Assembly: GCF_001649575.2 (NCBI RefSeq)
Contig: NC_051430.1
Span: 11,202,819 to 11,266,818, forward strand
Direction: 5' to 3'
DNA length: 64,000 nucleotides
From: Kryptolebias marmoratus
Taxonomy: Eukaryota > Chordata > Actinopteri > Cyprinodontiformes > Rivulidae
A program made the translations under genes and the position numbers. The notes under the pieces are model-generated. The model was not told the DNA's origin and ran no database searches. It was given only the letters and a program-made list of their open reading frames with translations. Position 1 is the first letter of the stretch. The number at the start of each line of letters is the position of its first letter. Shown piece after piece: positions 24,681 through 37,252 of the stretch.

Positions 24681-25743
24681 TGGTGAAGCGGTTTGATGGC
24701 GGTGTCACACCGACCCAGGGTGGATTGGGCCTGGATGTGGATGCTGGGCAGCTCTTTATTCCCTCACCCCCTCCTGTCCCATTCAGGCCTGACTGTGGGC
24801 TCGTGGTGCTAACTGGCTGTTAATTGTCTGCCCATACACAAGGCTTTCTCCACATGGAGAAACTGGCTCCTTCGAGGGAAACCGGCCTAATGAGATTATC
24901 TGTGGGCGCATGGGCCTGTCTAGACACCCCAATACACAACCCCACCATCCCCCTGTTGCCCTGAATGGCCTCAGGTAAAACCTACCTGCAGAAGGAGTTC
25001 ATGTTATCATTGCACCATGATGGCTTTACACAGACTTTCCCACCCACCCTGTAATTTGAGGGAGAAAGTACAAAAAGTGGTCGTTACGTCATGTGAAATT
25101 TTACACACTTCCTCATTAGTGTATTGCATGTCAGTGGGAGTGCAATTTTTCTAATCTGGAAACATTTCTTGTACTTCTTTTTTTATTTTTTGGAAGTACC
25201 TTTTGCTCCGTTTCTGCCAGTTGTGTTTAAACAGACACACCCGGTGGCATTTCTCTGATTAGTTCATGTGCATGTCAGGGATATTAAAACCGCTCCAAGA
25301 ACAGATCTGCAGCAGGGAAGTCCGTCCGTATTTGTTTTGAAAGTCTCTTAGCAGTTAATAAAGATGCATTTCCTCCGTCCCCCTTCCTGTGGGGACGGTA
25401 TCAAGGCTCTGTTAAGTCTCTTTGATTTCCAGCCCCCTCCAATCACAGCGGGCCCCTGACTCTTCACTGTGTCACTTCAAAGCTTGGGAATGGCCCTCCT
25501 GGCCCCACCTACTGCGGGGCTCCCCTTAAAAGTCATGGTCAGCCCTCTCCTGCAGCAGCATTTTCACATCTAGCTGTACCTGTTGGGACTGTTTGGCCTT
25601 TCTGAGGTGACTGGACTTTTTTTTTTTTGCTCTACATGAGGCAGGAAGCCAGAGATACACATTTTGGATTTGGCCAACATTTGGATCGCTTTAATGCAAA
25701 GACCTTTCACAAAGTTTTCCTGTACTGCTGCTGAACCAAGAGA
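24681..25743 (+). promoter_or_regulatory. tbx16 upstream/promoter region
   Basis: The kilobase before the T-box start codon is GC-richer than its surroundings and contains no recognised repeat. It includes GTCTAGAC (24918-24925), the palindromic Smad-binding element, a T-box half-site pair GGTGTCACACC (24701-24711) and a TATA-like CTTAAAAG (25525-25532) about 215 bp before the ATG. Nodal/Smad and T-box input would suit a mesodermal T-box gene, but this is inference from short motifs. Confidence 0.45.
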
Positions 25744-28085
25744 ATGCAGTCCATCAGGGGTGAGCGCCAACCAACTTTCCCAGCGATTTATAGTGGACTT
25801 TTTTACTTACATTGTGTAATTGTTTTTATTTTTATTTTCACTTTTAGTGGCTAATTTGCTAAACTTTTTATTTTTTTATTTTTAATGCAGACCTAAAGTC
25901 CAACTTCAGTGGTCCTCCTCCTCCCACCTCCATGGCCGCTGCATCTGAAGCCTATCTCCAGGGCAACATCAGGATGACTCTGGAGGACCTTGAACTCTGG
26001 AAGACGTTCCATGAAATAGGAACAGAGATGATCATCACCAAGCCGGGCAGGTTAGGCAACAAAAGAACATTTTTACTGGTTGTAAAGGTGTGCCTTTCCG
26101 TTGTTTCAACCATGTGACTTCTGTTCCAGGAGGATGTTTCCTCACTGTAAACTCAGTCTGTCTGGTCTCATCCCATGTGCCAAGTACATCTTACTGGTTG
26201 ACATGGTCCCAGAGGATGGTTTCAGGTATAAGGTAAGGCTGTAGATCCTCCTCAGTGGTAACAATCCTCCCAGACTAGTCAACCCCCCTTGTTTATCACC
26301 ACCCCCTTTCCCCTGACATTGTACATCAAAGACTACTATCTCTTCCTGTTTTTCTATCTCCTGCTGGGGGCTCACTGTACTAGCCCCCCTCCCTTGTCTC
26401 TGTGGGTGGTATCGGCCCAACCATCACTCTTCCAATCCATGGTGGGAAGTTAAGCCAAAGTTGCATCTGTGAATCAGCTTTCTATGCGACAGATTCACTG
26501 ACTGCCTGTCTCCTTCCTCTCTGCAGTGGAATAAAGACAAATGGGAGGTGGCAGGCAAAGCGGAGCCTCACCCCCCCTGCAGGACCTACCTCCACCCAGA
26601 CTCACCAGCTCCGGGGAGCCACTGGATGAAGCAGAGCGTCTCTTTCCTCAAGCTCAAGCTCACCAACAATACGCTCGATCAGCATGGGCATGTAAGTGTG
26701 AGGAGTGCAAAACAAATTTTTCCAAATTATTATATTTTTAATTTTAATTTATTTTTTTGTAAATCGGGTTTTGGATGCTTTTGATTTTATCCCCTCTGCA
26801 GATCATCTTACACTCCATGCATCGCTACCACCCGCGCTTCCATGTGGTCCAAGCAGATGACCTGTTCAGTGTTCGCTGGAGTGTTTTCCAGACTTTCACC
26901 TTCCCGGAGATGTCCTTCACCGCAGTCACCGCCTACCAGAACACCAAGGTGAGTTTCTGCCACAACAAACCCACATAAACCCTTCGGCTGCGGTCTTAGG
27001 CAATTTCTCTTTCTGCAGATCACAAGGCTGAAGATCGATCACAACCCATTTGCCAAGGGTTTCAGGGATGAGGGCACCAATAAAAAAAGGTTGGTTTAAT
27101 GCACAATAAGTGCAGGCGTTGATATCCAACAACAAATATAAATATAGATCCTGATTCTCCTCTGCAGGCGAGCAAACAAAAACCAAACATGCGTTGAGAA
27201 AAGAGCCAAGATGCCAGACAACCCGAACCAGAACTCCAAAGAGGACGATTCACCAGGTACCACTTTAATGCTCTCCTCTTGTGTTCCTGTTGTTCTCTAA
27301 CGTTTTAAGCTCATTGGTTCATTTGTGTCTTTTCAGGCTTCTGCCAGTCATCTTATGATGGTTATGACAGAGCTGAAGGAGAGCTGCCCAAGAGGAAAGA
27401 TGAGGATGCTGTAAAGGAAGAGCGTTACTCTCCGTGGGGGGCAGAGAGGCAGCAGGGGGGGAGGACCGAATCTCCTGCTGGGATGGACACAAGAGATGTC
27501 TACAACTCGGAACAACTTGTTCCGGCTCAGGGTTCCTACCAGCCCTACAGGTGAACACTGGTGACGTTACATCACAAAAAGATAAATGGTGTCGCCTTGA
27601 TACCTGGAAAACTAATTTTCATCTTTTTCCCTTTCAGAGCCCACGAGTACGGCAAGTCTCCGTCCCCCCCCTCCAGCATCGGCAGCAGTAACAGCGGATC
27701 AGGACGAGGCTGCTTTGAGTCCCGGGTTCCTGATGTCGCCACGGTCCCCGATCATGACTCCTCAAAGCCTCGTGCGCACGAAGCACCCGGTCCCTCCCAC
27801 TGTGGCCCCCAGCAGCACCTCCTGGGCCCCCAGGACTACAGCGGCGTGCTCAACATGACCGTGGCACAGGCCGGAAAGCCGGGGGTCCTCGGCCACCACA
27901 TTTACAGCCCCTACAGTGCAGAGCAGCCCCTGGTGGGCCAGTGGAGCGGACCAGGACCTTCCCAGTACCCCCCACACCACCCTCTGACCACTGACTACAC
28001 CTCACAAGCTGTGCACCATGGCTATCACCATGGCAACGTGGCTGAGTGGAGCCAGTACCCGCTGTTTTCCTATTCCTGCTGGTGA
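25744..28085 (+). CDS. tbx16: T-box transcription factor Tbx16/Tbx6-like
   Basis: Nine coding exons join in matching phases: 25744-25759, 25891-26050, 26130-26232, 26527-26691, 26802-26948, 27019-27089, 27168-27256, 27337-27550 and 27638-28085 (TGA). The product is 470 residues and starts [13 protein letters not shown], an N-terminus typical of Tbx16 (spadetail/VegT) and the related Tbx6L. The DNA-binding T-box spans about residues 34-220, with [32 protein letters not shown] core (here [16 protein letters not shown]), [22 protein letters not shown] and [13 protein letters not shown]. After it comes a basic stretch (KKRRANKNQ), then a Ser/Pro/Gly-rich transactivation tail ending in FSYSCW. These factors act in the nucleus on T-box half-sites to drive paraxial mesoderm fate. 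Fish also have a close paralogue (tbx16l), so the exact orthologue is less certain than the family. A short first exon of five and a third codons is unusual to find but has a clean donor (GTGAGC). Confidence 0.85.
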
Positions 28086-28440
28086 AGGAGGTCTTCAGAG
28101 GTGACGGACTAAGAGTTTACCAAATCTGCTGCTGCAGCACTCACAGTTCTGAGAAATGCATGTCCAAACAAGGCTGGGGGGCCGAAGGGCCCGGGGCCCG
28201 CAACCTGAGGGAAACACAGAAAGGAGAGAGAATTTACTGCTCAGACAGGATTCAGAGAAATGAAACTGAGCGTTCTCAGTCATGCTGACTCGTCTCCTTG
28301 TTGTCTATTTATTTTGTATTTTTGTCCCGTCTCCTGCATAAATATTATTTTTGTACAGAAAGTAAAAATAAGTGTGCAAATTATGTGTCGAAAACTTGTA
28401 TTGTGAACCAAAAATAAAACCCTAATGTAATGTAATTTGA
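28086..28440 (+). other. tbx16: tbx16 3'UTR with poly(A) signal
   Basis: A canonical AATAAA lies at 28413-28418, about 330 bp after the stop codon. No second gene signal intervenes, so the transcript probably ends near 28435. Confidence 0.7.
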
Positions 28441-29769
28441 TGCGTTGCTTTTGAATGCACATTTTAGGTTTGCATCAACTGCTTTAAGTTCTCTCAGTTC
28501 ACTGGAACTCCTTTAAGCTCATCCAGCTTCAATAAGGCCATTTAAATGTAAATGATTTCATCTTATTTAGTTAAACTTGAAATGAAATGTGGTTTCCACA
28601 GACGGTTTGTAAATTTCAGATCAAAGTTTCACATGTCCTGCGTTTAATTTTGGTTTTCATCCACATGAAGCTCTCAATGCTGCAAACTAACTGAATGAGT
28701 GCATTGTTTGGTCAGAGGAAGTGCATGTGCATGACTTTCACCTGGGCCAGCCTTTGGCTGTTTGTATTTCCACTAATGGGTTCTTCTCTGTGTTTTGGAC
28801 AGACCCAGCATGCATTAAAGATACTGTATTAGCGATACTGTATTATTACTCCGGCTCACCTGCTGAGATTTACCCACCGGCACACAAAGCACTGCATGGC
28901 CCTCATTCTCCATGTCAATGAAGCCTTAAAAAGCATGAAAATGGGGGCCGTTGGCTCCTTTCCACAGCTGAAAAACACAGGCAGGGCCTATCACCTTCAT
29001 CCTGAGTGGATATGAGCTGCTAATGACTGCTGTAAAATCCACAGGGGTGGGGGGAGAGAAGGAGATCATCTCCAGGAGTTTAGAGTGGGTTTTACTCAGG
29101 GTTATTTATGATCTCAGCATGTCTCACCTCTAACTTCCCCCGTGGACTCATTTCAGGAGGAAACAACTGACCCACACTGTTTTGGTGAGGAAGTCAAAGT
29201 GATGAAGTTTAGAGGAAATATAAGACTAATTTACACAAACACTGGCCTCCTAATTAAACTCGGTAAAGATAAAAGCATTCTGCTTCTAACCTAGGAAACA
29301 TTACTAACCTGGTTAAAGCACAGATACGGAATTGCAGCAAAGCGTTAAAAGGTTTTTTACTTGTCTCTACAATTTTATTTAAAACTTTTTTTTAAAGACA
29401 ATGCACATTAAATATTATATAGTGCTATCATTTGCTTCTAAATCATAATATATACATGTCAGGGTTCGACCTTAAAGTTATTGTGATAGTAACATCTCTT
29501 ACATCAATTTTACAAATTCATGATTTTTTTCCCATTGTTCTGAATTCTATTTTTATTTTTATTTTAATTATATCTATGTTGTGATATTAGGTATCAAATA
29601 ATTATTTTTGTAATTTCAAATATATTAAAATATACTGAAGAAAAACTGATTCGTTACTTTAGCAACACTGTGGCTGTTCACACATGGATTTGTGCTGGCC
29701 CACTGCAATCTGATAGCAAAGGATGGATTTTCATATAATATACTTGCTCATTTAAAATCCCGTAGTAAT
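28441..29769. other. Intergenic, no gene seen
   Basis: There is no recognised exon. 28690-29110 looks repeat-free and of balanced composition, with several TAAT homeobox-type cores, so it is a reasonable place to look for conserved noncoding elements. 29340-29640 is AT-rich. Confidence 0.4.
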
Positions 29770-30135
29770 TTGCACAATACAAGTGACAGCAGCAGATAGC
29801 TGTAGCACCCCCGGTGCAGTCTGGCCCACTTTTCTGCAGGAAAATCCTCTGAGACACAGTCATTCTGCCTGTGTAATACTACCCTGAAAAGGTTTATAAA
29901 ACAGCGTTCACATGAAACGCTGTAAAGGTTTTGAGGTTGGAGATGGTTTCAGACAGCAACAATCTGGTTTCGTCCTTTCACTAGCCTTCAGCTCATCAGT
30001 CTGATCAAAACTAAACTCTATTTCACCAAACTTTGGTCACTCAAACAACTGCCTACAACAGGAAAGGTGTTAACTGTTTTTAACTTTTCCCGAGAACCCC
30101 ACTTTGAAAGATCCGAACTATTGCTTTCCAGCCCT
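29770..30135. repeat. Dispersed repeat family B copy
   Basis: It shares GGTTTATAA, 'agctcatcagtctgatcaaaact', 'ccaaactttggtcac' and GAAAGATCCGAACTATTGC with the copy at 6690-7165. Borders are approximate. The stretch 30136-30935 after it has a short CA run at about 30343 and no recognisable gene. Confidence 0.5.
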
Positions 30136-30939
30136 ACATGTAATGTCAGTCACAATGTGTTGTGATTCTAAAAGAAAAGTTGCTTCATGGCTTGTTGGCT
30201 CAGCAAAGCCACCGGGCTGATCAGTTGATGTCCAGGGGGAGAATGATCGTTTCTTTTTTCCCTATTGATCTCCATTGACCTTCTCCGCTACAGCACAGCT
30301 GAAGGAATGAGAGTAAAAGCAAAATTCCCTGAACTCTCTCTCACACACACACACACACTCCACTGGGTTTAATCTGCATAGCTATACATCTATGGCTGTG
30401 GCCCTTTTAATTGCTCTGATAATGGTCGAGCAAAGAGCACCGGATCGACCAGCACTCAGATGTTTGTAAAGACCACTGACGTGGTTAAGTGGCCGACATA
30501 TGTCTTAACTGCCCCCCAGGTGGTATTTCAGCTTCGGAATAAAGAGACTGACGCATAAACCCAACAGGCTGTCGGACCTGGATGTCCAGCGCTGGTGTCA
30601 GCAGCTCCGAGCAGACAACTTGCTGGGAGCTGGCACAATAGTGTGAAACAGAGGGAAGGTGGGGGGGGCCCCGCTCACTTAGAGCTGGCGGGGGGGTAAC
30701 AGATGTAGATGAAACGGCCTTAGAAAGGAAAGTTTGCAGCCAGCCTTCATAAAGCTGATGGAGTTTCAGAGCCAAATGGAGAGGGACTGGTGGAATAAAA
30801 GACGAGCTAACAACTTCCACAGTCAGGAGGGCAAACAGCTGCGGAGGTTTCACCTCACACTTATGAAACTGAGTTAAATGAAGGACCTTGCATCCTTTGA
30901 AGGTGTGCATTTCTCCTAAAAAGGAACAGAGTTATAGTC

Positions 30940-31260
30940 GTTTTGGTTAAACCTTGCAAACGAGATAGCTCTCAAAAAATGCGAGTAAATCCACGTCCAC
31001 GTCCAAATTTGAGCTGGATATTTAGAAAACTGTCTGAGTTACAGGCATTCTTGTGTTTCCTAAGGTTGCTAAGCTGTGGCGGCCATCTTTAAACGAGTTG
31101 ACTTCTACAGTTCTGCAGCTGTAGACGTGCATCCAGTGGTTTCCTTAAAATCCATCCTGTGGTTTCATGAAGTGTTTTGACACTACAGAAAAATACACAC
31201 ACACACACACACACACACACAAGCAAAAACATTATTGCCCTTTCCCCTTCAGAGATGAGC
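30940..31260 (-). repeat. Repeat family A copy with (CA)n tail
   Basis: The minus-oriented family A order is visible: 'gagttatagtcgttttggttaaacctt', GGCGGCCATCTT, 'gtagacgtgcatccagtgg', AAAATCCATCCTGTGG. A CA microsatellite (31195-31221) is followed by AAGCAAAAACATTATTGCC, the usual outer end of the family. Confidence 0.75.
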
Positions 31261-31429
31261 AATATTTAAAGACAAAGTAAAAAAAATAAAAGTTTAAATG
31301 TCATTACTCAGATAAAACTCCCAACTTCATGTTTCCATGACTCCTAATCATAAAAAAAATAAAATAAAAAATAAAAAAAATAGCTGAAATTTAGGCCCTA
31401 AATACACAAGCACTGTACAATATATACTC

Positions 31430-32236
31430 ATATAGATTACTCTTTTTATTAAATTACAAAACAAATCTTAAGTAGTGTATCCTTACAATGTGAGGGGCAC
31501 TGATTCACTGGTTTCTTTTCCCGACATAACCCATGTCATATCCAAACAAAATTCACACGAGAGACTTGGTTTTTGGTTTTGCTACATAAGCACAAGATGC
31601 AGAGGGACAAGAGGTGATAAAAAATGAGCAGAAGTAACAAAGAGATGCTCGTAGGAACACCGTCACTCCGAGCTGGAACCTTTCAAAACAAGAGAGCGAA
31701 TCAAAAAAAAAAAAAAGCCAGTAATGGTTCGGTTGTCGTTACACAAAAACCTGGTTTACGTGTCACTTCCGGACGTCGCATTCTGACGATGTGAGCACAC
31801 AACAAGGCACGAGTGAGCAGTCTAGTGAGACGACCGTTCAGTAGCTTTGTAACTTTATTAAAGAGCCCGACAACAGAGCGAACCAAGAAACGACACCCAG
31901 CTGCCTGAGAAACTCTCGATTTTAAAAGATCCTGTAACAAAAAGTCCTGAAGGAAGGAGGATGGAGCCTTTTTAACAATCTCATGTTTGTGAATAGCCAG
32001 AAGTGTTCAGTGATTCATGTCACATCGCTTGACAAATAGCAACAAAGTGTAGCAGCATTTCCACTGGTCTGAATCACCGGATGATGTGCGCGTACCACAG
32101 ATCTTAGAAGAAACGTGTGCAAAAGTGCTGAGCGGCAGCAGTTCAGAGGCACTCAAAGTCAAGCAAAAGAGGACGCGTTAAAAAATATGTGCACCAGAGT
32201 CAAGGTGCTGGACAGGAAGTGCTCACAAAAGCTGCT
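31430..32236 (-). other. klhl22: klhl22 3'UTR
   Basis: On the minus strand the stop codon at 32239-32237 is followed by about 790 bases to an AATAAA at 31450-31445. No other hexamer closer to the stop was noticed. The sequence beyond (31350-31380) is A/T-rich simple sequence. Confidence 0.6.
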
Positions 32237-35200
32237 TCAGTCCTCATTGGAGTCCTCCGAGTTGTCAACGTCTGAGGCCTTGGTGCGCTGCTCCCAGCTC
32301 CTGGCCTGAGCGATCACGGCCAGGGGCAGGAGCACGACGCTGGCCGCCAGGCCCGAGACGCGCTTCTTCAACTCGGTCTCGCTTTCCCACTCGTCCGAGT
32401 CCGGGTCGTACACGTGAACGTGTTTCGTCCTGTTGCCTTCGTCGTGCGAGCGCCCCCCCAGCACGTAGATGCGACCGTCCAGCACGGCCACGCCGGGCTC
32501 TCCGTGACCGGAAGGGAGGGGGCTCAACAGAGACCAAGAGTTGGCTGCGGGGTCAAAACATGCCATCTGCAAGGAAAAGAGGAGCAAAATCATTAAAAGC
32601 TTAGCGTTCCTCGAAGGAATGCACGTCACCCGCCGCCTTTCATGCCAGAGTTAATGACTAAGATCATCTTATTTTGAAAAATAACAGAGTTGTAGTCATT
32701 TTGGTCAAACCTTGGAACTAACGTCAGGCATGATTTCATGTGATATTTTGAAATGTCCCACAGAGAGTACAGTACCTGTTGTGAATGACTATCAACTACT
32801 ACCACACTAAATGTTAGCACAATATCTGTAAAACTGAAGCTATGTTTGTGTCTTTAAGGTTGTTGGCTGTGGCGGCCATCTTGAATCGGGCTGACTTCAA
32901 AAGGTAACCAGTTGTCGATGTACACCTAATGATTAGTATGTAAAGTTTCATTAAAATATATCTAGTGGTTCATGAGATATTTTGTTAACAGACAGACACA
33001 CACACACACCTTTCACCTCTCTGCAGCGGGGTGATAACTAATTTCTGTTTCACAAAAGAGCTGTTCAAACAGAAATGATTGAAGCCAAAATGTGCTGCTC
33101 TGACTCATACTCTGGCTGCTCAGCTCACGGAGGTTTTCATTAAAACACACAGTGTGTGTGAGGGGAAACCACAATGTAGTGGGCAGAAAAAAACTTGAGG
33201 CTACTCTGTCCTGACTGAGTGCAGCGGTGACTCATGGCGTCCGTACCTTCAGGACGTCACGTCGAAACCCGCGCTCATGGTTGCTCCCCCCGATGACATA
33301 CACACGTCCATTAACAGCAGCCATGCCATGCCACGCCCGCTCCACCGGCCCCTCTGCGCACGCTCCCCACTGATTGGCCGCAGGGTCGAAGCAGTACGTC
33401 TCTCTGAGGTACGCTGCCCCTCGACGCCCGCACGTTATATAGATCTTACCGCCCGCCACAGCCCCGGCGTGGGCATACACCTAAAAGAGGAGATCAGACC
33501 AGAATTGAAGAAAAAAAAAAAAATCAAATCAAACAGGGCAGCGTATGGCACCATCTTGTGGACAATAAAAGCATTACATGCATTTGTTTTTTTTTTTATT
33601 ATTTTGTCTTGCAGCCCTGAGAAGTCTCACCTCTCTCTTCAAAGGCGACACAAACTCCCACGTGTTGGTGTGCGGGTCGTAGCGCTCCACTGAGTCCAGC
33701 TCACTTTCGTAGTCGCGCCCTCCGATGGTGTAAATATGGCCGCCCACCACACAAACGCAGTGGTCTGCGTGCTGCTGCTGGAGAGGCTGGATGGAGCACC
33801 ACCGGTTGTGACGAGGGTCGTATCTGAAAGGGAGCGGCACGAGTCAGAAGAAGGAAATACAAACTCAAACAACAGCTGAACAGAGTTTTAGTATTTTCAC
33901 CAACCAACTTATACAAACACACTGCTCCAGAGCAGATCACATAAGTCCACACGCCACCTTTTGAAGGACACACAACCGTTCTTAAAAAAATTAAATTAAA
34001 AAGCTACAAGTGCACAACAGGAGGGGGGCTTCTCTCTTACTCCACGAGTTGCATCATTACATTTGATTAAAAAAATCGGCTTCAAGAGAGAGACCTCAGC
34101 AGAACTGAACTTCTACGCCACATAAAACAGAAGATGGCTGTTACTGTTATTGATGCTTTTATGATAGACGTCGCTCTCTGACCAATCAACAGCCTGCAGT
34201 CTGCTGACGTCAAATCTTCAGCTCAACTCGGCTCCCTTGGAACCCCGTCCAAGTAGGTACTAAGAAGTACAAAGAAGTGAGCTGAAAGAGGGCAGAACGA
34301 CCCAATGGAAAGACTCAGAACCCTGCGCTGTGTCGAGCCGAGCCGAGTCCGTGGAAAACAACCATTTAATAATCCTGGTTTAGGTGAACTTGCTTCGTAG
34401 TCTAGATCACTAAAGTGTGAAGGGGTGTTAATGAGCACTAATTAGCTAAATTTAATCTAATATCTGACTCTGCCATTTATCTGAGAATGATGGGATTGGT
34501 TTAATTCATTGTCTGACATTTAATAGACAAAATAATGTCATTAATTATGTTTTTATTAGTAGTAAAATTAAACTAAACTAAGTAGTATGAACCAGTTAAA
34601 ACGTTAAATGTTCTGAGAGGCTCTCACCTCCAGCAGCGATTCTCTGCACGAAACCCATTTGTGTTCTTATCCCCTCCGATCAAGTAGACGAAGTTGTTCA
34701 GGACGGCGATGCCCTGGTTGGACATTTGTGGAGCGTGAGCCGCGGTGAGGCTCCTCCACTCCCTCCAGCCCGGGTGGAAGACGTGGAATAGGTGCTCTTT
34801 GTCTGCCAGGGACCTGGAGCCGAACATGCCCCCGAAGCCCAGGATGCAGTGGAAGGTGGAGCGCGGCTGAGTGAGAGGACTCTGCAGGTCGGGCTGCCAC
34901 AGCTCCTGCTCGTGGTACCGCAGCGCGGCTGACACCAGATCCTTCAGCGGACACTTGTTCAGCCTGCTGTGGAGTCTCTGCAACGTTTGCTTCTCGATCA
35001 GGCAGAAACGCACAGCACCAAACATCTTGAGATTGTCCTGGGGAAGACGCAGACGCTTAGTTACCATTCAGGCTTTTGGTAAAACGATGAAAAGATGCGA
35101 TCCATGCCAGATGAGTGTCAGATAAAAACACACCTTCAGACTGACCTGCAAGTACACCCGGTCAGTCTCCACCTCCTCGGGACTGTAGTGGTAGTGAAGC

Positions 35201-37252
35201 GCCGCCTCGTACACCTCGTTCTCACTTGCCACCTGGAGCTCGTCGCTGCTCAGCGCTCTGAAGACGTCGTCTTCGGGGAGCTGTCTGTACACATCTGTCT
35301 GAGACAAACTCTGAATGTTCCTGAGGATGTAGGAGTGGACCCTGGCTTTAAGCTGCTGCAGTCCGTAGAGATCAGCCAGGTGGTGCACCTCTAAAATGTT
35401 GCTCTCGTCCAGCCAGGAGAACAGGAAGTCGCAACAGAAGCCAGTGACACTTTCAAGCTGTTAAAAAAAAAAGGGACAACATTTTAGCTGAACAACAACC
35501 CGGCAACAAAAAAGAAAAAGAAGTGACCGCCGTGCTTCACCCTACCTGCAACAGCGTGGCCGCTATCAGGACCTCCTGAACGCTCTCCAGGTCCAACTCT
35601 ATCTCAGCCGTGTAGATGTAGTCCAGGATCTTTTTCATGGCCGTGTAGGACACTCCGTGAATTGGAACCTCGTTTTGCTGCATCTCCCGGAGGCCACCAG
35701 CAAACATCCCCCTGGTGGAGAAAGGTGAAGCATGCTTCGATCTGATCAGCCAGCGATGACGCGTGTCACGTCATGATTTGACTGGCATCGGAACAATTGG
35801 ACATATCCAAAAGCTCCCAGTCATGTTATAATTGTACATACTGAGCATGAACTGCACGCCTGACGAAACCCATAATTCAGAATCAGTTTCCTGGAAAAAC
35901 GAAGTGAAGAGCAAAACAGGAAACTCATCCCTCTGAGCCGCTCAGTTCAGGTGCATGACTAAAGACATCCACGGTAATGGGACAGAAGGAATCAGGCGTG
36001 CCCGCTGTCTGATTGTTGTGGTTTTGCATTGTCAGTCGTGTCAGTGTGACGCACAATGGGTTCTGTAACTGCTGCTCTTGTGAAATCCCTCGTTAGGTGA
36101 ATGTTGCGTTATCCTTGGCAAGCTATCAGATGCCTAGTGTATTATCATTTACATAGAGAACTTAGCCATTTTTACTGTAACTACTGTTAATACAATGGCT
36201 CCCAAATTTGTAATCATCTTATAAACTGAGGAATTGTTGAATGTTTCATTTCTGCCATAACTGTCCACATGTTTATTCACTTTGAGATCGTAGCGATGGT
36301 GTTTCTCCGGTACGTTGTGATAGAAAAGAAAAAGAGCCAATAGGTCCATCTATATTCCAACCTTCACCTATGGTTGTGAGGTATGGCTCATGATTGAAAG
36401 AATGAGATCCCGGATACAAGCAGCTGAAACGAGCTTCCTCTTCCTAGGTGCTCCGTCATCGAGGGGAGCTCGGGGTAGAGACGCAAAAAGAGTCGGCTGA
36501 GGTGGGTCAGGCATCTGATAATGACCCCTCCTGGACACTAAGAAGAGATCCCAGGCAGACCCAGAACTTGGCAGCGGAAGACTGGATCTTAGCTGTATGA
36601 AACTGTCCTGATGCTGAAGTCTTCAGTCAAGTCTGCGGCAGATTTAAGTTAAATCAGAACCTCTACAGGCTTTTAGGGGAAGTTCACAGTAGCTGTAATC
36701 CAACTAAACCACAGTTTCAAGCGCATGGTTCAGGTTTACAGCTTTGTTCTGTTAAAATAACTTAAACCAGATGAGCGAACCCAAATGTTTTTATGGTTAT
36801 CACAAGCTCAAAATACGCAGAGGATCCTTTAAACTGGACTTCAGACTGGGGCATTGTGTCTCGTGATGTTAGGTTGTTAGACTGCATTCCTAAGTGCACT
36901 GTACTGTGAAAATGTTCGCCCGAATACATTTTGGGAAATTTCAGCTTTTTTATGCGAGACCGATGGAGAAACCAAAGCAAGGTGAGAGTCACAGCAGGGC
37001 ATACCTGAAATAATCACACGAGGCTGCCAGGAGTATACGGTGGGCTTGGATGGGTCGACCCTCCACCAGGAGCACCACATCGAACAGGATGCCAGCCTGT
37101 CTGAGGGTGAGCAGTCCGTCCAGCAGGCTCCGGAAATGGGCCGAACTTTTAAAGAGCTGCCGAGTCGGACGGTCTGAAGAGCCAGCTCCTCTCCCCGTGG
37201 GAGCCAGCTCCCTGTCCTCAGCCACAGCAGCACTCTGACCTTCAGGCTTCAT
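32237..37252 (-). CDS. klhl22: Kelch-like protein 22 (BTB-BACK-Kelch CUL3 adaptor)
   Basis: Seven exons on the minus strand join in matching phases with GT-AG borders: 37252-37005, 35711-35546, 35457-35146, 35037-34628, 33823-33631, 33480-33247 and 32566-32237. They total 1,893 bases, or 630 residues plus stop, close to human KLHL22 (634). The BTB domain lies at about residues 44-150 (GILFDVVLLVEGR, AHRILLAASCDYFRGMFAGG), BACK at about 155-255 and six Kelch repeats at about 290-590 (NNFVYLIGGDKN, GGHIYTIGGRDY, KIYITCGRRG, RVYVIGGSNHERG, RIYVLGGRSHDEG). The acidic C-terminus ends SEDSNED. KLHL22 recruits substrates to a CUL3-RBX1 ubiquitin ligase. Known substrates are PLK1 at kinetochores and DEPDC5 in mTORC1 control. 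I chose the ATG at 37252 because the frame upstream has only non-ATG starts. Introns carry repeat and LINE insertions. Confidence 0.95.
32600..33035 (-). repeat. Repeat family A copy in last klhl22 intron
   Basis: This near-complete minus copy opens with TTCCTCGAAGGAATGC, the palindromic family terminus, then runs through GGTCAAACCTTGGAA, CTACCACACTAAATGTTAGC, GCGGCCATCTTGAATCGGG and ATGTACACCTAATGATTA to a CA run and a GCAGCGGGGTGATAAC end. It fills most of the intron 32567-33246. Confidence 0.75.
34205..34350. repeat. Short MITE-like repeat in klhl22 intron
   Basis: The left part 'ctcaactcggctcccttgg' and right part 'gtgtcgagccgagccgagtcc' are roughly inverted, with CCAATGGAAAGA inside. 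I recognise the GGCTCG-rich ends as belonging to miniature DNA transposons common in fish. Class uncertain. The rest of intron 33824-34627 is unassigned. Confidence 0.45.
36345..36610 (+). mobile_element. LINE 3'-end fragment in first klhl22 intron
   Basis: Phrases such as ACCTATGGTTGTGAGGTATG, GAATGAGATCCCGGATACAA, 'gctgaaacgagcttcctc', 'gggagctcggggtagagacg' and 'ggtcaggcatctgataatgacccctcctggac' match the decayed 3' end of a non-LTR retrotransposon seen across teleosts. It is opposite in sense to klhl22. The remainder of this intron (35712-37004) is unassigned. Confidence 0.7.

Noticed and set aside
30485..30910. 141-codon minus-strand frame between tbx16 and klhl22
   Set aside because: No recognised homology and no gene-like context; likely chance.
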